From the NCBI RefSeq assembly GCF_022179125.1, contig NZ_BPQG01000083.1:1-50433 (forward strand): a DNA stretch of 50,433 nt, written 5' to 3'. The notes beneath the pieces are model-generated. The model did no database searches, was not told where the DNA came from, and was given only the letters and a program-made list of their open reading frames with translations. Numbering within the stretch: position 1 is the first letter of the stretch; the number at the start of each line of letters is the position of its first letter. The translations under genes and the position numbers were made by a program. Positions 23,079 to 30,789 of this stretch are shown one piece after another. The stretch is from Methylobacterium cerastii. Lineage in GTDB: Bacteria; Pseudomonadota; Alphaproteobacteria; Rhizobiales; Beijerinckiaceae.

Positions 23079-24368
23079 TCAGGCTGCCTTGACGACAGGA
23101 AGCTCGTCGAGCCTGGTGGTGTAGCGGGGCGAGCGCATCTCGAACTTGGTCGACCACTCCCGCTTGGGTGCGAAACCGGCGGCGCCCGGCACCACGGCCC
23201 CGCGCCCGAAGCGACGATTGCAGGCGTCGAGCGCCTCCATCAGGGCCGCCCCCATTTCGCGGTCGAGTTGGCCGAGGCCGGGCATCGCCCGCTGGGAGGC
23301 AGACAGCGGCATCAGGTCGGTGGTGACCACCCCGGCCTTGGAATAGCGGTACCCGTCCCGCCAGGTCTTCCGGACGCCGTGGGTGGCGGCCTTCACCAGG
23401 GCGAGGGTGTCGCTGGTCGCCTCGGGAAGCGTGACCACGGTCGAGACCGAGCGCTGCGGACGGTCGCGGTCATGCTCCGAGGTGTGGAAGAAAACGGTGA
23501 CGTGGTTGGTGGCCAACCCCTCGCGCCGGAGCTTCTCGCCGAGTCTGGAGGCATGGGTGGCGACGGCCTGCTCCATGGTGGCGCGATCCTCGACCCGCTC
23601 GGAGAACGACCGGGTCACGGCGCATCCCTTCCGGGTGGCGGCCACCGTCTCCAGGTCGAGGCAGGGGGTGCCGCGGAGCTCGTGGACGAGGCGCTCGCCG
23701 ACTACGGTCATGGTCTTGCGCGCCATCTTCGGATCGAGGTCGCGGACGTCGGCGGCGCTGTCGCATCCCAGCGCTTCAAGGCGCCGGGCATTGGCCGGCC
23801 CGACGCCCCAGATGTCGGCGACCGGCACCCGGATGATCCAGTGGTCGTACTGTTCCGGGTCGGTCAGGTCGCAGATCCCGCCGAGAATGGGGTTCTTCTT
23901 TGCGACGTGGTTGGCGAGCTTGGCCAGCGTCTTGGTGGAACCGATGCCGACGCAGGTGGGAATGCCCGTCCAGGCCCGGACGGTCTCGCGCATGTCGCGG
24001 GCCAGGGACTCGCGATCCTTCTCGCGCACGTCGGAGATGTCCAAAAAACTCTCGTCGATGGAGTAGATCTCGATGCAGGGTGAGAAGTCCCGGTAGACGG
24101 CGTTCACCCGGGCCGACATGTCGCCGTAAAGGGCGTAGTTCGAGGAGTAGACCCGAACGCCCTGGGCCTTGCACATCTCCCGGATCTTGAACCAGGGCTC
24201 GCCCATACGGATGCCGAGTGCCTTGGCCTCGTTGGTCCGGGCGATGGCGCATCCGTCGTTGTTGGACAGCACGATCACCGGCACCTTGGCCAAGCGCGCG
24301 TCGAAGACGCGCTCGCATGAGCAGTAGAAGCTGTTGCCGTCTGAGAGGGCGTAGGCCCGGGCGCTCAT
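23079..24368 (-). CDS. umuC: UmuC-like Y-family DNA polymerase V catalytic subunit
   Basis: An error-prone translesion polymerase of 429 residues, full length for UmuC. It shows the Y-family palm start (YALSDGNSFYCSCERVF with its metal-binding Asp), the finger residues VLSNNDGCAIARTNEAK, and the catalytic pair in EIYSIDESFLDI. Helix-hairpin-helix GVGPANARRLEALG, the little finger and the UmuC C-terminal extension follow. It acts at stalled forks with UmuD' and RecA. Its ATG overlaps the umuD stop by four bases (ATGA), so the two are translationally coupled and share the SOS box upstream of umuD. It lies just beyond a truncated TIR gene and an IS element, which suggests accessory rather than core location. 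Confidence 0.93.
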   Translation of the reverse strand: MSARAYALSDGNSFYCSCERVFDARLAKVPVIVLSNNDGCAIARTNEAKALGIRMGEPWFKIREMCKAQGVRVYSSNYALYGDMSARVNAVYRDFSPCIEIYSIDESFLDISDVREKDRESLARDMRETVRAWTGIPTCVGIGSTKTLAKLANHVAKKNPILGGICDLTDPEQYDHWIIRVPVADIWGVGPANARRLEALGCDSAADVRDLDPKMARKTMTVVGERLVHELRGTPCLDLETVAATRKGCAVTRSFSERVEDRATMEQAVATHASRLGEKLRREGLATNHVTVFFHTSEHDRDRPQRSVSTVVTLPEATSDTLALVKAATHGVRKTWRDGYRYSKAGVVTTDLMPLSASQRAMPGLGQLDREMGAALMEALDACNRRFGRGAVVPGAAGFAPKREWSTKFEMRSPRYTTRLDELPVVKAA

Positions 24369-24793
24369 TCGCAGCGGCGCTTTGCGCAGACGGACCCGGA
24401 GACGACGCCCCAGACCTCGATGACGGCGTCGGGGGACAGCTGGAACTCGGGGAAGCGCGGGTTGGCGAAGTGCAGGGTGATGCGCGGCCCTTGGCGCTTC
24501 CAGACCTTGAAGGAACGCTCCCCATCGATGTCGACCACGACGATGTCGCCGTTGCGTGGGGTGAGCGAGCGGTCGACGACGGCGAGGTCGCCGTCGAACA
24601 GGCGGGCCAGGATCATGCTGTCGCCGGCGACCCGGACCAGGAAGGTCGCCGGTCGGTTGACGATCAGCAGGCGCTGAAGGTCGATCTCCTCTTCGATGAA
24701 GTCGTCGGCCGGGCTCGGGAAGCCGGCCCGGACCGGCTTGGCGAGAAGGGAGATCGGCATGGGAAAGCCGATGGTGACGCCGCTGACCTGCAT
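24365..24793 (-). CDS. umuD: UmuD-like S24-family self-cleaving SOS protein
   Basis: 142 residues, the usual UmuD length. The self-cleavage site appears as KPVRAGFPSPADDF (Ala-Gly). The catalytic Ser lies in VAGDSM and the catalytic Lys in GERSFKVWKR, as in LexA/UmuD peptidases. RecA-stimulated cleavage should yield UmuD', which joins UmuC to form polymerase V. I chose ATG at 24793 because GGAGGAGC lies before it; a start at 24820 would overlap the SOS box. The gene heads a two-gene SOS operon. Confidence 0.92.
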   Translation of the reverse strand: MQVSGVTIGFPMPISLLAKPVRAGFPSPADDFIEEEIDLQRLLIVNRPATFLVRVAGDSMILARLFDGDLAVVDRSLTPRNGDIVVVDIDGERSFKVWKRQGPRITLHFANPRFPEFQLSPDAVIEVWGVVSGSVCAKRRCE

Positions 24794-24814
24794 GATGCTC
24801 CTCCGCGAATCCAG

Positions 24815-24829
24815 GAACAAAAGCAGAAC
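24815..24829 (-). promoter_or_regulatory. LexA (SOS) box, alphaproteobacterial GTTC-N7-GTTC type
   Basis: The plus strand reads GAAC-AAAAGCA-GAAC, which is GTTC-N7-GTTC on the coding strand. This is the exact alphaproteobacterial LexA operator, 21 bp upstream of the umuD start codon. It predicts repression by LexA and induction by DNA damage. Confidence 0.88.
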
Positions 24830-24955
24830 ACGTTTGGTGGGTTCCGTATAGCGGCTACGCTTGTCGGCCGAGGCACGTTTTGGTGGGCGCAGCTTTCCCG
24901 GGTGAGACGATCAGGAGGCACCGCGACGTATCGTTGCCGGCCACGGTGCCGTGCC

Positions 24956-25948
24956 TCATTCCGCAGCGTCGGAAGCTTGCCCGGCAGGGGTCTGCCCCGC
25001 GCGCCGCCGTCCGGCGATCTCGACCGGCGGCAGGCCGACGATGTCGTATGTTGCCGAGGCGATGCCGATGCCCGCGGCGTCGAGGCCTACCAGCATCTCG
25101 CGGCTCATCGCATCCTTGGCGCCTCGGATCTGGTGGGTGCCGAGGATGAAGCGGACGGTCAGCTCCAGCCAGTTGTCGGTGATCCGGAAGAAGACGCGCG
25201 GCTCCAGGTCGATGGGCTCGACCCCGAAGCGGTCCTGCAGGTTCGTCTTGGCGTCGTCGGTCATGGCGTTCGTGTCCAGGGCATGCCGCTTCGCCGCAGC
25301 GAGCATGATCGCCTCGACCTTCGCCCGGTCGGCCTCGTAGGTGATCGGGATGGACATCTCCTCCCAGATGAACGGGAAGTCGCGGGTGTAGTTGAACACC
25401 GGCTCGGAGAAGATCTGCGCGTTGCTCACCGTGACGATGCGGCCGGTGAACTGGCGGCTGCGCACCCACATGGCCGGGCTGCTGCCCTGCACCGCCGGCG
25501 GCTGGCCCATCTCCATGATCGTGGTCTGAATGAAGCCGAGGCGGAGCACGTCGCCGCGCACGCCGCCCATGGTGATGCGGTCGCCCACCGTGAAGGTCGA
25601 GCCGCGCAGGATCACGAAGTAGCCGGCGACCGAGGTGACGACCTGCTGAAGGGCGAATGCGAGGCCGGCGGACATCAGGCCGAAGGCGGTGGCGAGGCGG
25701 GCGGGGTCGTTGAACCAGATCGAGAGCAAGCCGAGGACCAGCAGCACCGCCGCGAGGAGGCTGATGCCCTGGCGCGTCCAGAACTTGGTCTGGAGCGTGG
25801 AATGGTCGGTGCGGTTCAGGACCAGCCCGACGAGCGCCCGAAGGCCGATCCCGCCCCCGACGATCACCGCGATGAAGATCAGGGAGAGCAAAAGCTTTCG
25901 CCCGTTCTCGGCATTCACGCCGACCCAATCGATCCCGAGAAAATGCAC
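24956..25948 (-). CDS. MscS-family mechanosensitive channel (distal gene)
   Basis: A 330-residue small-conductance mechanosensitive channel. Transmembrane helices lie near residues 18-45 and 60-82. The pore helix (SAGLAFALQQVVTSVAGYFVIL) runs into the MscS beta domain (FTVGDRITMGGVRGDVLRLGF), and a cytoplasmic cage follows. It has fewer helices than large MscK-type channels. GTG at 25948 follows AAGGAT at good spacing. It is the last of three co-directional genes, 83 bp after the other MscS gene. The two channels are clearly different, so they are not a recent duplication. The extra segment around PPAVQGSSPAMWVRSRQF in the beta domain is shared with a known MscS subgroup. Confidence 0.88.
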   Translation of the reverse strand: MHFLGIDWVGVNAENGRKLLLSLIFIAVIVGGGIGLRALVGLVLNRTDHSTLQTKFWTRQGISLLAAVLLVLGLLSIWFNDPARLATAFGLMSAGLAFALQQVVTSVAGYFVILRGSTFTVGDRITMGGVRGDVLRLGFIQTTIMEMGQPPAVQGSSPAMWVRSRQFTGRIVTVSNAQIFSEPVFNYTRDFPFIWEEMSIPITYEADRAKVEAIMLAAAKRHALDTNAMTDDAKTNLQDRFGVEPIDLEPRVFFRITDNWLELTVRFILGTHQIRGAKDAMSREMLVGLDAAGIGIASATYDIVGLPPVEIAGRRRAGQTPAGQASDAAE

Positions 25949-26031
25949 GCGTTGATCCTTCGTGTGGACCTGGACGGGAATGCGTCCGGGTCGGAATGGT
26001 CAGCCTCGAAGCCGCGCTCGACGCCGCTCGG

Positions 26032-26853
26032 TCAGATTGTCGAAGACGGCGTCAGCGCGACCGCCTCCATGGCGCCGGCGTCGGCGATGGCGAGCTTGCC
26101 GCGTACGGTCAGGTCGCTGACGAAGGCGAACTGGTCGCGCATGTCGAACGGGTAGGCGCGCAGCTTGTAGTGCGTGCCCCAGGGCTCCTCGTGCAGCACC
26201 ACCCGGACCGATTTGCCGTAGTTCAGGAACGGGCTGGTCAGCGCCACGTCCTTCAGCAGCGCGCGAACGAGGGCGCCGTCGTGCCGGGGCAGCAGGTAGA
26301 AGTCGGCGACGCACTGCAGGGTCTCGGCGCCGTCGTTCGCGTTGGTGATCCGGTCGGTCCAGATCGTCGAGTGCGGAACCGTGACCGCGTTGTCGTCAGG
26401 TGTCTGGAGCAGGATCGCGCGCAGCCCGACGTTGCGCACCTCGCCGTAATCGCTGCCGATCTTGACCCAGTCCCCAGGGCGGTACGGTCGCTCGACCAGG
26501 GCCACCACCCCGGCGATCAGGCTGCTGACGTAATCCTTGAAGGCGAAGCCGATGGCGACGCTGGCCGCACCGGCGATGACGAGGAAGTTCTGCAACGTAA
26601 TGTTGAAGACGATAGGCACGATCCAGACGATGGCGAGCACCATCAGGAGCAACCGGGCGATGGGCACGGCCGCCAGGAGGTAGAGTCTCAGGCGGCTCGG
26701 TCCGCGTTCGGCGAGGTACGGGAAGGTGCTGCGCACCAGCCAGATCGCCGCCCAGGTGCCGGCGACGATGAGCCCGATCTCCCAGAACCGGATGTCCTGG
26801 AAGCTGTGGACGAGCTGCACGCCCCCGTCCTGTACGTCCTGTGCGGTAGCCAT
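26032..26853 (-). CDS. MscS-family mechanosensitive channel (proximal gene)
   Basis: A 273-residue MscS channel. Helices lie at about residues 22-42 and 60-85, followed by the pore-lining helix (LVIAGAASVAIGFAFKDYVSS) and the beta domain (RPYRPGDWVKIGSDYGEVRNVGL) with TVPHSTIWTDRITN. The cytoplasmic part is shorter than in E. coli MscS. I chose ATG at 26853, five bases after the stop of the upstream gene; a longer frame to 27129 would overlap that gene and lacks channel-like sequence. The tight spacing indicates co-translation with the AAA-like protein. Channels of this family open under membrane tension and release solutes during hypo-osmotic shock. Confidence 0.9.
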   Translation of the reverse strand: MATAQDVQDGGVQLVHSFQDIRFWEIGLIVAGTWAAIWLVRSTFPYLAERGPSRLRLYLLAAVPIARLLLMVLAIVWIVPIVFNITLQNFLVIAGAASVAIGFAFKDYVSSLIAGVVALVERPYRPGDWVKIGSDYGEVRNVGLRAILLQTPDDNAVTVPHSTIWTDRITNANDGAETLQCVADFYLLPRHDGALVRALLKDVALTSPFLNYGKSVRVVLHEEPWGTHYKLRAYPFDMRDQFAFVSDLTVRGKLAIADAGAMEAVALTPSSTI

Positions 26854-26858
26854 GGCGT

Positions 26859-28034
26859 TCAAACCCGTCCCGCGGGAAAGCCCGCCGCTTCGAGGCCATC
26901 CCGGATCGCCGGGTAGGCCGCCGCCCGGCATCCGAACCGGTCGCCCTTGCGCTCCAGGAACCCGGCCCGGAGCAGGACGGGCAGGACGTTCGGTTCCCCG
27001 ACGCCCGGCAGGACGAGGAGCAGTTCCTCGCGCGTCAGCGGTCCGTGGATCAGCAACGCGTGCAGGGCATGGAGGGCGGCCCCGTCGTCCGAACCCGGCA
27101 ACAGGTACTCGTCGAGGGCGGCCACCCACAGTGTCTGCTCGCTGGCCTCGCCGTCCGAGATCGCGGCCTTCGCGTCCTCGGCGATACCCGCGTCGTCACC
27201 CGTCCGAAGGCTACGCCGCCAGAGGTGCCAGGCGACCCAGGGTATGCCGAGGCTTCGCCCGGCCAGCTTGCGCAGGTAGTCGTTGCGAGGTGTGCCTGCC
27301 TCGTCGACGGCGAGCACGTCCTCGCCGTCGGCCGGCAGGCGGAACCGCATCGCCCCGGTGGCCTCGGAGGTCGAGAGCTGGACGAACCATCCATGCAGGC
27401 GAACGGCGTCGAACGGCTTGATCGTCACGGCGTCGGGCAGGAGGGCGTCGGCGCCGGTCGCCTTGGCGAGGTATGCCCAAGCCCAGGCGTTGCAGCCGAC
27501 GACCACCGGTCGGTCGAGCCCGTCGATGGCCGCAAGAAGCGCGCGCACGGCTCGAAGGCCATCCCGATGCCGCAGGAACCAGTCCTCCAGCCTGGGGACG
27601 ACTAGGATGCCCGACCCGGCCATGTCCGGCAGGATGGGCTCCTCGGTGGCGACGAGCGATTGCCGCGAAGGCGGCGCAAGGACCTGATGCCCCGCCTCCG
27701 ACGCCCAGGTCTCGATGACCGCGTTCTCGTCGCAGGGCGGCAGCACCACGGTCAGGATGTGCGACCCGCCGGGCTGGCGATCCAGCCACCTGCCGACGGT
27801 GGCCCCGATCTCGGCAAGGACCGGCCCGCAAGCGGGGGGAGCCACGACCTCGTCGAGACGCTTCAGCGTCGCACGGTGCAGCTTGTCGTCGGCGATGAAG
27901 GGCTCGGACTTCTCGCGGTGGAACAGGGCGATCAATCGCCCGAGGTACCTACGGGCAACCTCATCCCTGGGGACCGGTGGCGTCTTTGCATCTTCAAGGG
28001 GGATCAGGAACACGGGGCCTTCAGTCTTCGACAT
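26859..28034 (-). CDS. Degenerate AAA+-like protein with C-terminal winged helix, linked to MscS genes
   Basis: About 391 residues; I do not know a named family. The central part looks like a AAA+ core that has lost its Walker A loop. A strand-loop HILTVVLPPCDENAVIETW sits where the P-loop would be, with no GxxGxGKT. GILVVPRLEDWFLRH resembles Walker B, and RPVVVGCNAWAWAYL resembles a sensor-1 strand. The last ~75 residues form a winged-helix-like unit (ALLIHGPLTREELLLVLPGV...VLPVLLRAGFLERKGDRF). No signal peptide or membrane helix is visible, so it should sit in the cytoplasm. Five bases separate it from the first MscS gene, implying a functional link, for instance as a regulator of channel cage or assembly (inference). 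Start: ATG 28034, with a GTG at 28079 possible. Confidence 0.65.
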   Translation of the reverse strand: MSKTEGPVFLIPLEDAKTPPVPRDEVARRYLGRLIALFHREKSEPFIADDKLHRATLKRLDEVVAPPACGPVLAEIGATVGRWLDRQPGGSHILTVVLPPCDENAVIETWASEAGHQVLAPPSRQSLVATEEPILPDMAGSGILVVPRLEDWFLRHRDGLRAVRALLAAIDGLDRPVVVGCNAWAWAYLAKATGADALLPDAVTIKPFDAVRLHGWFVQLSTSEATGAMRFRLPADGEDVLAVDEAGTPRNDYLRKLAGRSLGIPWVAWHLWRRSLRTGDDAGIAEDAKAAISDGEASEQTLWVAALDEYLLPGSDDGAALHALHALLIHGPLTREELLLVLPGVGEPNVLPVLLRAGFLERKGDRFGCRAAAYPAIRDGLEAAGFPAGRV

Positions 28035-28208
28035 CGGCGCGCGGCATTCCAATCCAGGGTGGTCGACAACGTGAACCACCTAGCTTCGTTGCGACGTCCT
28101 TTCGTGTGGGGTGGAATGTGGCGCACACCTGCGCCCCGGAGCCTTGGCGGCTCGATGGGCGACGGGATGGGGCGAACTTGCGATGCCAGCCGCCCCGACG
28201 CCGGCGGG

Positions 28209-28601
28209 TCACCCACCCCGACGGGCGGTCCACGTCCCGCTGCATGCGAACAGGCTGTCGCCGGCCGATTTCCAGGTTCCGTCTCCGGCTCCCTTACGGT
28301 CGAGGCTGCCGGAGATGCTCGCGGACCTCGAACCCTTCGTGATGGTCGCCCGAACGCCGCCCCCGGTGCCGACGCTCCCGTCCACGTCGATGTCGTCGCC
28401 CGGATAGGAGACGTCACTGTTCTTGATCCGCACGGCGTAGCTCCGCCCGTCGGGACATGGCCCCTCCCTAGTCGAGACCGCGATGGACCACGAGCCGTCG
28501 TAGCCGTCGGGCACGCTGAGCTTCTTCTCGCCGGCCGCTGCCGAGGCGATGGTCGCGGTTAGGGTCATCAACGCGATCAGGTTTCGGAGGCGGCGCGCCA
28601 T
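28209..28601 (-). CDS. Small periplasmic hypothetical protein, rhizobial family
   Basis: 130 residues with a clear signal peptide (RRLRNLIALMTLTATIASAAA, cleavage near residue 22). The mature part is a beta-rich domain: YDGSWSIAVSTREGPCPDG, YAVRIKNSDVSY, a Gly-rich middle, GAGDGTWKSAG and a closing CSGTWTARR. Two conserved cysteines could form a disulfide. I recognise this layout from small periplasmic proteins common in Hyphomicrobiales, but know no function. The frame extends upstream to 28739, but the signal peptide fixes the start at the ATG at 28601. It is not tightly linked to the AAA-like gene (about 175 bp downstream). Confidence 0.75.
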   Translation of the reverse strand: MARRLRNLIALMTLTATIASAAAGEKKLSVPDGYDGSWSIAVSTREGPCPDGRSYAVRIKNSDVSYPGDDIDVDGSVGTGGGVRATITKGSRSASISGSLDRKGAGDGTWKSAGDSLFACSGTWTARRGG

Positions 28602-28866
28602 CGTGGGCTGTTCCAATCGTTGTTCGGTAGAGGCAGGATCGCGCGTAACCGGCGTCGAGCGTCCATGATTTCGGTGAGCGCTGGATGGGACAGGGGCAGC
28701 GGCCCCATCCGCTGGCCAAGGGCATCGGACGGTGCTCAATGGTTCGATGCCGGCGAAGGTTCACAAACGATCTGTCGGAGCGTCGCTCTCGGTGAGCCGT
28801 TCGAAGCTTTGTGAAGATGTCCGATACGGCGGCCGGGGCGGGCATCGGGGGTCGCCGACATCTTCC

Positions 28867-29174
28867 ATCTCGACTCCGAGGGAAGCGGGATGCGGGATAC
28901 GCTTCCCGGTGCCCACTTCCTGAATCAGGGATTCCTTAACCATGATCGGCCGCACCTCGTGCAGACCGTCGCGTCCGAGGTCTGCCGGTGATGGGAGCCG
29001 CCCGTACGAGAGGGTTTATCGCGCCGAAGGCGGCTGACGTACGGCCTTTGGCAGTGGATCCGGTTCGTCCTCCTCTTGCGGGAGAGACGAGGCCGATGCG
29101 ATCGAACTTCCCGCCAGGAGCGCCCGACCGATGAAAGCCAGGGACCACCACCAGATCCCCTGACCCTGGAGCGC
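28867..29174. repeat. ~308-bp dispersed repeat, copy A
   Basis: This stretch matches 37139-37447 over its whole length in the same orientation and with almost the same size, by eye about three quarters identical. Well conserved blocks include ctcgactccgagggaagc, gattccttaaccatga, gtggatccggttcgt, cttgcgggagagacg and gaccgatgaaagccaggga. Near the start a 7-bp inverted repeat (GGGAAGC...GCTTCCC, 28880-28907) is kept in both copies. Short open frames on the minus strand share peptides in both copies (MVKESLI; TSxAxxCTxCGxSWLRNP), but no frame looks like a normal gene. Confidence 0.85.
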
Positions 29175-29211
29175 AAGTACCGATATGCGGCCTCACGCGT
29201 ACGGACCGCCA

Positions 29212-30366
29212 TCAGGCCGAGGCGGCCACGGTGTCGGCGACCTTTGCCCTGCGCGTGCCGAGTGGCACCGGCTTGCCGGTGGTGGTGTCCTTGGCCGTCT
29301 GGTGCTCCATCTCCGCGTTCAACTCGGCGCCGAGCAGCACGATGGTCGTCGAGATCCAGATCCAGGTCATGAAGCCGATGACGGCGCCGAGTGAGCCGTA
29401 GGTCTCGTTGTACTTGCCGAAGCTCGACACGTACCAGGAAAACAGGGCCGACACGACGATCCAGAGGAACCCGGCCACCGCGCTTCCGGAGGTTACCCAG
29501 CGCCACTGGGCGGCGTCCCGGCTCGGGCCGTAGCGGTAGAGCAGCGCGAGGCTTCCCAGCACAATCAGCAGCAGGATCGGCCAGCGTGCCAGCGCGATGA
29601 CCCATTCCATCGAGCCCAGGTTCAGGAAGGCCAGGGCCGCCGGCACCACCACGATGCCGACGAGAGCCAGGACGACGAACAGGAGCGCGCCGGCGGTGAA
29701 GCTCAGCGACCGCAGGTTCAGCCAGATGAAGTTCCGCTTCTCCTTCTCGTCGTAGACGATGTTGAGCGCGTCGAAGATCGCCTTCATCCCGCCGTTCGCG
29801 CTCCAGATCGAGAGGAGGATGCCGAAGGCCGCGGTGAAGCCCAGGGTGCCGCCGCCCTTGGCTGCGATGCGCTTGACCTGCTCGCCCACGATATCGAGCG
29901 CGCCGCTGGGCAGGATGCCCTGGAGGCTGGCGAGCTGGTCGTTGATGGTCCCGGGATCGGCGATGAGGCCGTAGATCGAGACCATGGCGCCTATGGCCGG
30001 GAACAGGGCCAGGATCGCGTAGAAGGTGACGCCGGCCGCGACCAGCAGCACGCGGTCGTTGCCGAACTCCTGCAGCACGCGCTTGCCGATGTCCCACCAG
30101 CCCTTGGCCGGGATCTCGGTCGGACCCTCGGCCTGGCGGCCCCGGTCCGCCTCGGTCTCGGCGACACGCTCCGCGGCACGACCCTCATGGGTTTCCGGCC
30201 CGTCCTCTGGGCCGAGTTGACTGTCGCTGGCCTTCCTTGGCGGAGACGCGCCGCGGCGTGGAAGCGCGACGACGCCGAGTAGCGCGGTCCCAAGAAAGAT
30301 CGTCCACGCCATGGATGTCGCCGCGGAGGACGAGCCACCCGGAGGTGTCTTGGTGGTATCCGTCAT
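29212..30366 (-). CDS. YihY/BrkB-family inner-membrane protein
   Basis: About 384 residues; the family was once called RNase BN/virulence factor BrkB and has no settled function. One N-terminal helix (AWTIFLGTALLGVVALP) precedes a ~70-residue hydrophilic linker. The BrkB core then has six helices, with the family landmarks DRVLLVAAGVTFYAILALFPAIGAMVSIYGL, FGILLSIWSANGGMKAIFDALNIVYDEKEKRNF and GAVIGFMTWIWISTTIVLLGAELNAEMEHQT. The extra N-terminal helix and linker are longer than in the E. coli protein. ATG at 30366 is chosen; a TTG at 30462 with GGAAG upstream is possible. It is divergent from the AI-2E-type transporter gene. Confidence 0.88.
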   Translation of the reverse strand: MTDTTKTPPGGSSSAATSMAWTIFLGTALLGVVALPRRGASPPRKASDSQLGPEDGPETHEGRAAERVAETEADRGRQAEGPTEIPAKGWWDIGKRVLQEFGNDRVLLVAAGVTFYAILALFPAIGAMVSIYGLIADPGTINDQLASLQGILPSGALDIVGEQVKRIAAKGGGTLGFTAAFGILLSIWSANGGMKAIFDALNIVYDEKEKRNFIWLNLRSLSFTAGALLFVVLALVGIVVVPAALAFLNLGSMEWVIALARWPILLLIVLGSLALLYRYGPSRDAAQWRWVTSGSAVAGFLWIVVSALFSWYVSSFGKYNETYGSLGAVIGFMTWIWISTTIVLLGAELNAEMEHQTAKDTTTGKPVPLGTRRAKVADTVAASA

Positions 30367-30789
30367 GGACCGGCCTGCTGGTAGCGCCCAACCGGAAGGC
30401 TCGGCCGACGTTCTAACGTGCGCACCGTCTGTTCGTTGCTGCAAAGCCTTGTCTGAACTCAAGGAATTCTTCCGGCATGAATGAGAGACACCTCATTCGC
30501 CATGGCTCCAGGGATGGCACGCCAGTATCGGCTTGACCGCTCTCAACAGGTACGCCGGTGTCACGCCTTCAAACGAGCGAACGCCACATCAACACGAAGC
30601 CTGATGGGCGTTCCGGATGCCGATGTCAGGCAAGATGCCCGCCCACCGGCCTTCAGGCATGGGCCGATACCGCACGTGCGGCCCTTCGCGATGCCTCAGG
30701 AGCGTGGTGGGCTTGGGCCGAATTTCGCTTCCCGGCGTTGATGGCTCGTGCGCCTCGATCAGGCCTCGGCGACATGGAGTCCGTAAATT
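30367..30789. other. Divergent intergenic region between brkB-like and AI-2E-like genes
   Basis: About 420 bp that must hold promoters for both divergent genes. Open frames across it look like shadows without ribosome binding sites. I see no hairpin, repeat or RNA gene here. Confidence 0.4.

Noticed and set aside
28925-30097. Long minus-strand frame across the BrkB-like gene and repeat copy A
   Set aside because: It is out of frame with the conserved BrkB-family sequence; its end merely reads through the repeat.
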